Source: an uncultured Bacteroidota bacterium
Lineage (GTDB): Bacteria > Bacteroidota > Bacteroidia > Bacteroidales > UBA12481
Reading direction: 5' to 3'
NCBI GenBank assembly: GCA_903919925.1
Contig: CAIXKO010000856.1
Location: forward strand, 1 to 53,343
Length of the DNA stretch: 53,343 nt
Shown here one piece after another: positions 19,701 to 26,294 of the stretch (positions are counted from its first letter, which is position 1; every line of letters begins with the position of its first letter). Under the pieces are notes generated by a model, which was given only the letters and a program-made list of their open reading frames with translations, searched no databases and was not told the DNA's origin. Both the position numbers and the translations under genes were made by a program.

Positions 19701-20732
19701 AGTCAGAAAAACTGCTTTGGTTAAAGATCCATCCGTTTCACTTCCCATGCTGGAATTAACCGGCAAATCAGGAGGAAGAACCAGCTGATCAATCATAACC
19801 CCATTATTATCGGTCAGATAAATAGTTTCACCGGTGCTTGAAATCTTAAAATTGGTATGAAGGTCTCTATCATATTCGTTTATAAACCAGGCCGGTAAAG
19901 GACCAAACTGTGTTCCGGCATCCGAAAGTCCAAAGGAAAGAAAAGTTCTAAGACTCATATCAATCTGACCGTTGGTGAAATTATGGCACTCCACTGCCAA
20001 AACATTGTTCCCAACATGTAAAAGATTCGTCAGCGTGTTCAGGTCCAAATCAAATCCTTCCGGCTTTTTACCCTGGAACATGAGTGCCTCGCGAGACACA
20101 TCGGCGGTGCTGTTCCATAAAAGCTTGCTCATATTTACTCTGGCTATTTCGTTACCATTCAGGTAAGCTACAAATCCATCATCATAATCAACATGCAATG
20201 TTGCGGCTACAATTTTGGACAAATCTGATACTTCAAAAGAAATCCGGGTGTAAACAGATACTTTGTCCATCGGAAACTCGGTGCGGTCATCTCCATCACC
20301 ATAGCCAAAACCGCCACGACCGCTGTTCCATGAACTATCATCAAACCCAGGTTTCATCCAGGAGGTTGGAGTTTTCTCTGTTGGGTTGACCCATTTCCAC
20401 AGATCATCCTCCATTACAGCTGTCTCCCAATGATTTATATTACTGTTTGAACTGCCCTTGCCCGATGCAAAAATGATTAGCCATTGCTTTGGAGAGAGGC
20501 GGATTTCGGGCATTGTCCATTTTAAAAGGTTATCAGGATTGTCGGATAAATGGTAGTGCCAAAGACTAACCGGATTATTGCCTGCATTGTACAATTCTAT
20601 CCAATCCGGAGAGTTCCCCGCGGTATCAGTAACCTGTGTAAAATTCCGATACGAGCCTTCGTTAATAACGACCTGTGCATCAGCGCATAAAATCGATAAA
20701 ACGCTTATAATCAACAACAAGAATCTTTGCAT
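16713..20732 (-). CDS. CotH-kinase family protein with three lamin-tail domains and T9SS sorting domain
   Basis: 1339 residues, intact. A signal peptide (1-19, ending CADAQ) is followed by LTD1 (~20-100, SPDWIELYNAGNNPVSLWHY); a galactose-binding-like jelly roll (~110-265, GRGGFGYGDGDD); a chitobiase-type Ig fold (~365-430, TARIRYTTNSQIPTDTS); a CotH kinase-like domain (~440-830, with YYELREKIDEDYF and SLTDLEWSL); an InlB B-repeat-like module (~840-920); LTD2 (~930-1060); LTD3 (~1095-1220); and a T9SS type A sorting domain (~1260-1339, VYPNPAIDIITV ... KVVKI). It is a distant paralogue of the protein encoded at 12201-16671, and the two genes converge with 41 nt between stops. A surface or secreted role is likely; kinase activity is inferred only from the family. 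Confidence 0.88.
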   Translation of the reverse strand: MQRFLLLIISVLSILCADAQVVINEGSYRNFTQVTDTAGNSPDWIELYNAGNNPVSLWHYHLSDNPDNLLKWTMPEIRLSPKQWLIIFASGKGSSNSNINHWETAVMEDDLWKWVNPTEKTPTSWMKPGFDDSSWNSGRGGFGYGDGDDRTEFPMDKVSVYTRISFEVSDLSKIVAATLHVDYDDGFVAYLNGNEIARVNMSKLLWNSTADVSREALMFQGKKPEGFDLDLNTLTNLLHVGNNVLAVECHNFTNGQIDMSLRTFLSFGLSDAGTQFGPLPAWFINEYDRDLHTNFKISSTGETIYLTDNNGVMIDQLVLPPDLPVNSSMGSETDGSLTKAVFLTGTPKASNETQIAYVEGFEVAPSLSTPGGFYQNAVEVLLSSPSPTARIRYTTNSQIPTDTSALYTGVPISVPANMVLKARSFSSGHKLPSPVITGSYFIRQSPTPAGILSITMQTGDLYGDTGIYDNWWTDWKKQCYIEYFEPSTHRSLFKQSAGIRIDGGAGGSRSQPQHSFRIEPGNGALGDGNINYPLIPSRPDRNSYATFYLRNGSNQYLYYPCKDAIETRCMGEGTKNSFSGYTPVQVYLNGYYWGYYELREKIDEDYFKQHFGTDEDSINILSVSYWYGGALRAVAGHDPVTHFNDDYNKFLSLNAFGDSFWQMADRYFDLEYYTDYICAQSYMADTDWPYNNIKIHSSPQTGNRWRFSLTDLEWSLAPNGWTDSNMDHIRFMLDYDQNYPYIHIWQKAMQNHTYRDYFINRYADLLNTSWQKDRISGIANEVYNATRPEMPATYKRWGDPNIPVNDYMAQFTQAHQIMLSEFANRPANVRNHLRTNLNLPKAVSVTLNVEPAGSGTIRISTVKPDVYPWVGTYFDGVPIKIEALPNPGFSFTNWDANNLIKNVINPVFLDTLKRVSSIFKAHFKAETFSEKLVVSEINYNSELSVDAGDWIEIWNFDQSLTASLNGWYFTDEDTTHVFRFPDNTTLRPDERLVIVSDPVKFKTQHPGIPFIGSFTFGLGGNGDAIRLFNYTRKLVFAVAYDDATPWPLGADGQGRTLELKSELHPASNPENWFDGCIGGSPGAPWTHCGEQIVFSEINYQSDSGLDTGDWVELRNIGESVQDISGWIFKDETDSTGHSYTIPNGTMLAPHGNRVLAQDTAKFRDWNPGFSDLLGPFLFGLKDKGEWIRAYDASGVLRLSVRYNNTEPWPTLAGGMGYTLELVDSLDVMNDGSNWMTGCIGGSPGRYYSVDCSGSGILENHQTDDVSVYPNPAIDIITVTSTGSEPVRVILKNQYGETVLFSDNPAAISEISIKHLPAGSYILIVQLLDGKERIMKVVKI

Positions 20733-20754
20733 AAGAATAATTTACCAAAGCGCG

Positions 20755-20782
20755 TAAAAGTAGCAACAGAATCCAATATCAA
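20755..20782 (-). promoter_or_regulatory. Possible promoter of the intact CotH gene
   Basis: On the minus strand TTG (20780-20782) and TACTTTTA (20755-20762) are separated by 17 nt and lie 23 nt upstream of the ATG. This is one base off the TAnnTTTG -7 consensus. Weak but well placed. Confidence 0.3.
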
Positions 20783-20958
20783 GCGTTAATGAGCATCAGG
20801 AAAAAGATTTTAACAATGAGAATATTACATCGGAACGCGCTATCAAATATATATGTACTGATTCACTGTCTTGTCTGAATTATGGAAGAAAATTGTTCAT
20901 ATCACGGTATTAAAAAGAGCGAAAAAACAACACTATAAATTCAAAAAAAAAGGTAAAA

Positions 20959-20991
20959 TCGTACCATAAAACCGAACAGATTTTAGTACGA
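20959..20991 (+). promoter_or_regulatory. Bulged inverted repeat in the leader of the aminomutase operon
   Basis: TCGTAC-CA-TAAAA and TTTTA-GTACGA pair over 11 bp with a 2-nt bulge and a 9-nt loop. It lies 62 nt upstream of the aminomutase ATG in the 317-nt divergent spacer (20733-21052), which is otherwise AT-rich and gene-free. It could be an operator or an RNA hairpin. No T tract follows, so it is not a standard terminator. Confidence 0.35.
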
Positions 20992-21052
20992 GTAACTAAT
21001 TAAATATAAGGATTTTAACCTAAAAACAACTGATATTATTTTTCACAGATTG

Positions 21053-22309
21053 ATGAAAAAAGAAGAAGCCGCATCAGAAAGTCCGGAGACAGAAGAAGCA
21101 TCTAGTCTCGAACCTCCAAGTTATCAACAAGATAACAAACAGCAAGTCCAACTCAGTATTCAGGCTCCACCCAGCACCGTTTTCACTGTCAGCTTAAGAT
21201 CGATCGAATTCCTGACCAGGCATTTTCCAGGTTCAGGCATTAATGATTGGAACAACTGGCAATGGCAGGTACGAAACAGTTTTACCTCCCTCGATAAGCT
21301 GAATACCATTCTGGGCCTGTCGGCCGAGGAATCCAATTCAAAGGCTTATGGCAAAAATCTGCCAGTCAGGATCACCCCCTATTATGCCAGTTTGCTCGAT
21401 CCAACCAATCCGGCACAATCATTGCGCCGGACAGTTGTTCCGGTAGCGCAGGAATTGAACATTTCGCCAGGTGAGCTGGAAGATCCTTTAAGTGAATCAC
21501 ATGACAGCCCGGTTCCATTAATTGTTCACCGTTATCCTGACCGCGTACTTTTTCTGGTTACCAATTTTTGTTCTGCATTTTGCCGCTATTGCACCCGTAC
21601 ACATATGGTTTCCAAGCAGGACAAGGTACATTCCAGTCAAACCGAATGGGATAAGGCAATTGAATACATTAAAGAACACACCGAGGTTCGCGATGTACTG
21701 TTATCCGGAGGTGACCCACTCACACTCAGCGATAGCCGGATTGAATACCTTCTGGAGAGGCTCCACAAAATTCCTCATGTTGAAATTATCCGCATTGGCA
21801 CTAAGGTCCCTGCTGTTATGCCGCAACGCATTACCCGTGATCTGGTGAATATGCTGAAAAAATATCACCCTTTGTTTCTGAGCATTCACTTCACCCATCC
21901 CGATGAGATTACCCCGGAAGTGATGGATGCTTGCAACCGCCTGGCAGATGGCGGAATTCCAATGGGCAGCCAAACGGTTTTGCTTAAGGGAATTAACGAT
22001 GATGCTCAGATTTTCAAGAAATTGACTCATGAGTTACTGAAAATCAGGGTAAAGCCTTACTATCTTTACCAATGTGATCCGATTCCCGGCTCCGCTCACT
22101 TCCGTACACCTCTGGAATCAGGACTTGAAATTATTCGCAACCTGAGAGGTTTTACCTCCGGGTATGCCATACCTCATTTCGTGATTGACGCTCCTGGTGG
22201 TGGTGGAAAAATACCGCTCTTGCCCGATTATGTTGTTGGACGTGAAGGTGATGACCTGCTCATCAAAAACTATGAAGGCAAAACTTATCGGTTTCCGGAT
22301 TATATTTAG
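21053..22309 (+). CDS. KamA-family radical SAM aminomutase (probable lysine 2,3-aminomutase)
   Basis: 418 residues from the ATG (numbering below counts the in-frame TTG at 21050 as residue 1). The radical SAM cluster cysteines are C174, C178 and C181 (CSAFCRYC). The PLP lysine is K387 in DAPGGGGKIPLLPDY. In clostridial lysine 2,3-aminomutase two aspartates bind the lysine side chain, 37 residues apart; here D343 (YQCDP) and D380 (VIDAP) occupy the same positions with the same 37-residue gap, favouring L-lysine to L-beta-lysine over the glutamate enzyme. The N-terminal ~60 residues before NDWNNWQWQVRN are an acidic, Gln-rich extension not usual in the family. EF-P-type EpmB is unlikely given the length and the absence of an EpmA neighbour. 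It is the first gene of a compact run with two ATP-grasp ligases and an acetyltransferase. Confidence 0.88.
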   Translation: MKKEEAASESPETEEASSLEPPSYQQDNKQQVQLSIQAPPSTVFTVSLRSIEFLTRHFPGSGINDWNNWQWQVRNSFTSLDKLNTILGLSAEESNSKAYGKNLPVRITPYYASLLDPTNPAQSLRRTVVPVAQELNISPGELEDPLSESHDSPVPLIVHRYPDRVLFLVTNFCSAFCRYCTRTHMVSKQDKVHSSQTEWDKAIEYIKEHTEVRDVLLSGGDPLTLSDSRIEYLLERLHKIPHVEIIRIGTKVPAVMPQRITRDLVNMLKKYHPLFLSIHFTHPDEITPEVMDACNRLADGGIPMGSQTVLLKGINDDAQIFKKLTHELLKIRVKPYYLYQCDPIPGSAHFRTPLESGLEIIRNLRGFTSGYAIPHFVIDAPGGGGKIPLLPDYVVGREGDDLLIKNYEGKTYRFPDYI

Positions 22310-22323
22310 CTGATTCCCCAATT

Positions 22324-23301
22324 ATGATTATTGCATTAACTTATGACCTCCGTGAGGATTATCTTGCGATGGGATTTAGCGAAGAGGATGCCGCTGAATT
22401 CGATACGATCGGGACTATTGAAGGCATTGAAGATGCATTGCATGCCCTTGGCCATCAGACGGAAAGGATCGGTCATCTCCGGTTGTTGATGGAGGCTTTG
22501 CTAGCTGGAAAAACCTGGGATATCGTATTCAATATTTGCGAAGGATTTTATGGAATTGGCAGGGAGGCGCAGGTACCGGCCCTTCTCGATGCCTTTTCCA
22601 TCCCTTACGTTTTTTCAAATCCGCTGGTTCTTTCTTTAACCCTCGATAAAGGAATGACTAAAAGGATAATACGCGACGCCGGAATCCCCACTGCTGACTT
22701 TGCTGTTATTGCTGGTTATGAAGATATTGCCAATATCAGCCTCCCCTACCCCCTTTTTGTTAAACCGGTGGCTGAAGGAACCGGGAAAGGAATATCCGGT
22801 GAATCGATCATTCGTGATCCAAAATTTCTTGACCATCGCTGCAGATACTTACTGGAACGCTTTCATCAACCGGTTCTGGTGGAAACCTATCTCGATGGCC
22901 GTGAGTTTACCGTTGGTATAACCGGAACCGGTAAGCATGCTGCGGTTACTGGTGTTATGGAGGTGTTACTCACCAGTCAGGCAGAGCCCGGCGTATATTC
23001 CTATACCAATAAAGAAGAATGGCGCGAAAGGTGCCGGTATGAGCTGGCAACAGGCGAAATTGCAGAAGATTGTACCCAGGTTGCTCTTGCCGCCTGGAGG
23101 GCTCTCGGTTGCGAAGATGGCGGACGAATCGATCTGCGCTGCGATTCCTATGGCATACCAAACTTTATTGAAGTCAATCCATTGGCAGGAATGAACCCCG
23201 TTTATTCCGATCTCCCGATGCTAAGCCGTATGAACGGAATCTCTTACAATGAGCTGATTCAACGAATTATGCATTCGGCTTTTCAAAAAATAAAACCATA
23301 A
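22324..23301 (+). CDS. ATP-grasp ligase, D-alanine-D-alanine ligase-like (first of two)
   Basis: 325 residues, 14 nt after the aminomutase. The pre-ATP-grasp domain (1-105) contains WDIVFNICEGFYGIGREAQV, the Ddl-like substrate segment. The ATP-grasp fold follows, with the ATP-binding lysine strand YPLFVKPVAEGTGKGIS (~140-156), an acidic segment VETYLDGREFTVGI, and the metal-ligand end RIDLRCDSYGIPNFIEVNPL (R...D...E-x-N). Such enzymes activate a carboxylate as acyl phosphate and join it to an amine. The GREAQVPA region resembles Ddl, but the ligand set for D-Ala is not clear, and housekeeping ddl normally lies in the cell-wall cluster, so a dedicated amino-acid ligase role is inferred from context. 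Confidence 0.85.
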   Translation: MIIALTYDLREDYLAMGFSEEDAAEFDTIGTIEGIEDALHALGHQTERIGHLRLLMEALLAGKTWDIVFNICEGFYGIGREAQVPALLDAFSIPYVFSNPLVLSLTLDKGMTKRIIRDAGIPTADFAVIAGYEDIANISLPYPLFVKPVAEGTGKGISGESIIRDPKFLDHRCRYLLERFHQPVLVETYLDGREFTVGITGTGKHAAVTGVMEVLLTSQAEPGVYSYTNKEEWRERCRYELATGEIAEDCTQVALAAWRALGCEDGGRIDLRCDSYGIPNFIEVNPLAGMNPVYSDLPMLSRMNGISYNELIQRIMHSAFQKIKP

Positions 23302-24264
23302 ATGAGCAAGATAATTATTCTGATAAACCGCTTGTCGGATCAACCAACCGTGGATGAAATAGATGTGATCGATCAGGTTGAGGCGGTGGAAAAAAGTTTG
23401 GATGAATTGGGTCTTATTCATGAAAGAGAATTCGTTGATTCGAATCTCAATTCATTGATTAACAAACTCTTAAGTGAACCCGACGGGATTGCCTTCAATC
23501 TCGTGGAAAGCCTGAACAATAGCGGGGGATTAGTTTATTTTATTCCGGCCCTGGTGGAAAGTATGAATTACCCTTTAACCGGAAATCCATCAGATGCCAT
23601 GTTTCTGACCACCCAAAAACCGGTGGCAAAAAAGGTGATGAAGGGTATGGGAATTCCTACTCCACAATGGTGGAATGCAACCGACCTTATTGACCTGGAT
23701 CCGGGAAAAACATACATTGTAAAACCATCGCGGGAGGATGCTTCAGTGGGAATCAATGATGAAAATGTTTTTGAAGGTTCAAATCCTGAAATTCTTGACC
23801 GGTTCCGCCAACGATGGGGCGATCATTTTTTTATCGAGGAGTTCATAACCGGCAGGGAATTCAACCTCTCGGTAATGGGTGGACCCAATGGTCCGGAAGT
23901 TCTGCCGCCGGCCGAGATGCTTTATAAAAATTACCCTGCCGGGAAACCAGCGATTATGGGATATGCAGCAAAGTGGGACGAAAACACTTTTGAGTACCAC
24001 CATACCGGACGCACCTTCGATCTTCCTGAATCGGACCGGGTACTGGTGGAACAAATGAATGCTATTTGCCGGCAGTGCTGGTCTGCTTTCAATCTCCGGG
24101 GCTACGCCAGGGTAGATTTCAGGATCGACCAACATAATCAACCTTTTGTTCTCGAAATCAACGCTAACCCTTGTATTTCACCTGATTCCGGGTTTTATAA
24201 CGCCGCGCTCCGAAGCGGATATACTTTTACTCAGGTAGTGCAAAGAATTCTTAACGACCTATGA
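23302..24264 (+). CDS. ATP-grasp ligase, D-alanine-D-alanine ligase-like (second of two)
   Basis: 320 residues; its ATG follows the previous stop with no gap (TAA-ATG). It is a distant paralogue of the preceding gene. The substrate segment is DGIAFNLVESLNNSGGLVYF, the ATP-binding strand is KTYIVKPSREDASVGI (~137-152), the acidic strand is FIEEFITGREFNLSV and the metal end is GYARVDFRIDQHNQPFVLEINANP (given as family motif R-x-D...E-x-N). Differences in the N-terminal pocket from its neighbour suggest a different substrate, so the pair could add two residues in sequence or act as a heteromer. It overlaps the next gene by 4 nt. Confidence 0.85.
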   Translation: MSKIIILINRLSDQPTVDEIDVIDQVEAVEKSLDELGLIHEREFVDSNLNSLINKLLSEPDGIAFNLVESLNNSGGLVYFIPALVESMNYPLTGNPSDAMFLTTQKPVAKKVMKGMGIPTPQWWNATDLIDLDPGKTYIVKPSREDASVGINDENVFEGSNPEILDRFRQRWGDHFFIEEFITGREFNLSVMGGPNGPEVLPPAEMLYKNYPAGKPAIMGYAAKWDENTFEYHHTGRTFDLPESDRVLVEQMNAICRQCWSAFNLRGYARVDFRIDQHNQPFVLEINANPCISPDSGFYNAALRSGYTFTQVVQRILNDL

Positions 24265-24779
24265 AAAACACACACCAAAATATTATTGTACGCACCGAAG
24301 TCCTTTCTTCAGATCCGTTGTCCGTTGAAAACATTGTCAGCTCCTCAGGCTTTTTCAGGCCCGATGAAGTTCCGGTAGCAGTGGAACTGGTTACTGAGGG
24401 ACTGGAAAACGGCAAGGCAAGCGGATACGAATTTGTTTTTGTGGAAGCTGATGGTCAAACAGTTGCCTATGCTTGCTTTGGTCTCATCCCCTGCACTTTA
24501 TTCAGTTACGATCTATATTGGATAGCCACACATGAGGACTATCGTGGCAAGGGCATCGGTAAAATTGTGCTCCTGGAAGTTGAGAAAGCCATTGCCGCTT
24601 TGGGTGGAAAATCCATTTATATCGAGACCTCCTATCTTCCTAAATATGAGCCAACCAGGGCTTTCTACCTGAAAAACAATTATATTGAGAAAGCCAGATT
24701 TGAGGACTTTTATACCGATGGCGACGATAAAGTTGTGTACGTTAAGAGGTTAACGGACAAAAAACCAGATGTACATTGA
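24261..24779 (+). CDS. GNAT-family N-acetyltransferase
   Basis: 172 residues; the start overlaps the previous stop (ATGA). The GNAT core is visible: a beta-strand pair EFVFVEADGQTVAYACFGLI, the acetyl-CoA pyrophosphate loop YRGKGIGKIVLLEVEKAI (R/Q-x-x-G-x-G/A), and a late segment EPTRAFYLKNNYIEKARFED. Acetylation of beta-lysine by a GNAT (AblB) next to an aminomutase (AblA) is known in methanogens and some bacteria for the osmolyte N-epsilon-acetyl-beta-lysine. Whether this enzyme does the same or acetylates a ligase product cannot be told from sequence. The fixed order with the aminomutase and ligases argues for a shared pathway. Confidence 0.85.
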   Translation: MKNTHQNIIVRTEVLSSDPLSVENIVSSSGFFRPDEVPVAVELVTEGLENGKASGYEFVFVEADGQTVAYACFGLIPCTLFSYDLYWIATHEDYRGKGIGKIVLLEVEKAIAALGGKSIYIETSYLPKYEPTRAFYLKNNYIEKARFEDFYTDGDDKVVYVKRLTDKKPDVH

Positions 24780-25452
24780 TGTCCATACCCATTCCGGGCT
24801 CAAACAAAGCCAGGGGGTAATTGCCATTAAGAACATACTGATTGAGGAGGCTGAAAAACTAATTCCCGGAGACGAGTATTACTCAATCGGGGTGCATCCC
24901 TGGGATACTGCCAAACCATTTTTTAATCCGGATTTGCCTGCTGATTTTTTTGCAAAACCTCATTTTGTCGCTATCGGTGAGTGTGGAATCGATAAGCTTC
25001 AGGGTGCATCCATAGATTTTCAGATTTTTCTTTTTAAGCTTCAGGCGCTACTTTCCGAAACTCATCATAAACCTTTAATTATTCATTGTGTTCGGGCCTG
25101 GCAGGAGATCTTAGATCTAAAAAATGAAATCCGGCCCAAGTCATTCTGGATTATTCATGGATTCAGAGGCAAACCTGAATTGGCTAAACAGCTTGTAAAC
25201 AGTGGCTTTTATCTGTCATTCGGAGAATCACTGATTAACCCGAAGCCGGGTATTGTGGAAAGTTTCAGTCAGGTTCCGCTTAATCGGCTTTTCCTCGAAA
25301 CCGATGTCAGTTCCCACCCAATTGAAATGATTTACCAGGCAGCATCTTTGATCAAAAATATACCTTTGTTGGAATTGCAAAGAGAACTGATGCAAAACTT
25401 CGAAAAAGTATTTGGAATCTATGGAACATCCCGCCTGGCTTCAACGAACTGA
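24769..25452 (+). CDS. TatD-family metal-dependent hydrolase
   Basis: 227 residues, overlapping the GNAT gene by 11 nt. Metal-site motifs of the TatD/amidohydrolase barrel are present: DVHTHSG at the N-terminus, GVHPWD, AIGECGID, LIIHCVRAW, WIIHGFRG and the final FLETDVSS. TatD proteins act as DNases or D-aminoacyl-tRNA deacylases. The length is a little below the usual 255-265. The position between the acetyltransferase and the tcdA-like gene suggests co-transcription rather than pathway membership, but a deacylase role on an amino-acid product cannot be excluded. Confidence 0.88.
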   Translation: MYIDVHTHSGLKQSQGVIAIKNILIEEAEKLIPGDEYYSIGVHPWDTAKPFFNPDLPADFFAKPHFVAIGECGIDKLQGASIDFQIFLFKLQALLSETHHKPLIIHCVRAWQEILDLKNEIRPKSFWIIHGFRGKPELAKQLVNSGFYLSFGESLINPKPGIVESFSQVPLNRLFLETDVSSHPIEMIYQAASLIKNIPLLELQRELMQNFEKVFGIYGTSRLASTN

Positions 25453-26155
25453 ACTGCTGGTTGGCCCTGAAAAGCTTAATCGGCTCAGGCAGTCACATAT
25501 CCTGGTAGTTGGGCTGGGTGGCGTAGGGGCTTATGCCGCTGAAATGCTGTGCCGGTCAGGAGTGGGAAAACTCACAATCGTTGATGGCGACAAAATTCAT
25601 GCAACCAACCGCAACAGACAATTAATCGCTCTTTCAAGCCTCGAGGGGTTGCCTAAAGCTGCAACCATGGGTCAAAGACTGCTCGATATTAACCCTGAGC
25701 TTGAGCTCACTGTATATGATGAGTATCTAAAGGACAACCGTATGATTGAGATCCTTGGCAGCACCTTTGAAGGCCGCGGCTTTGATTACGTTATTGATGC
25801 CATAGATACCCTGTCACCAAAGGTTTTTCTCATCTTTCACTCCTTGCAAAAAGGATTAAAAATCGTGAGTTCTATGGGCTCAGGCGGTAAATTTGACCCG
25901 ATGCAGGTTCGTATCTCGGATCTCTCCGAATCCTATAACTGCAAGCTTGCCAGCATATTACGAAAAAGGCTCCACGGCCTGGGTGTGTATACCGGCGTCA
26001 AGGTGGTTTTTTCGCCCGAAACGGTTAACCGGGACACCATTGTGCTCACGGAGGGAGAGCTGAATAAAAGATCTACTGTTGGCACCATCAGCTATATGCC
26101 TCCGGTTTTTGGATGCTTTATTGCCTCGGTGGTGATAAGGGAACTAATATGCTAA
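25421..26155 (+). CDS. tcdA: tRNA threonylcarbamoyladenosine dehydratase-like E1 enzyme (TcdA/CsdL, ThiF fold)
   Basis: 244 residues from the ATG at 25421, which lies inside the TatD gene (32-nt overlap); an in-frame TTG at 25412 is a weaker alternative. The Rossmann ATP loop VVGLGGVGAYAAEMLCRSGV, the adenylation segment VDGDKIHATNRNRQL and the following DYVIDAIDTLSPK are standard for the YgdL/TcdA branch, which dehydrates t6A37 in tRNA to the cyclic form. The C-terminal segment KRSTVGTISYMPPVFG is also typical of TcdA. The stop codon lies within an 8-bp repeat array. It probably closes the operon. Confidence 0.88.
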   Translation: MEHPAWLQRTELLVGPEKLNRLRQSHILVVGLGGVGAYAAEMLCRSGVGKLTIVDGDKIHATNRNRQLIALSSLEGLPKAATMGQRLLDINPELELTVYDEYLKDNRMIEILGSTFEGRGFDYVIDAIDTLSPKVFLIFHSLQKGLKIVSSMGSGGKFDPMQVRISDLSESYNCKLASILRKRLHGLGVYTGVKVVFSPETVNRDTIVLTEGELNKRSTVGTISYMPPVFGCFIASVVIRELIC

Positions 26156-26214
26156 TATGCTAATATGCTAATGTGCCAATGTGCTAATGTGCCAATGTGC
26201 TAATGTGCCAATGT
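26143..26214. repeat. Octamer tandem array (GCTAATAT/GCTAATGT/GCCAATGT), nine units
   Basis: Nine 8-bp units in direct succession; the last six alternate GCTAATGT and GCCAATGT strictly. The array begins inside the final codons of tcdA and supplies its stop. A related array in the opposite orientation lies at 35369-35471. Confidence 0.9.
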
Positions 26215-26294
26215 AAGAAATTGGAGATGTGCTGAGGGGGAGGTTGATCTTTAATGGGAAATGCTGATAAAATTGATTATAACAACAATTAAGT

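Noticed and set aside
21053..22309. EpmB (EF-P lysine aminomutase)
   Set aside because: The protein is longer, has lysine-aminomutase-like substrate residues and no epmA or efp neighbour.
26143..26214. Possible CRISPR array
   Set aside because: Units are only 8 bp, adjoin without spacers and vary at the same positions; no cas genes are near.
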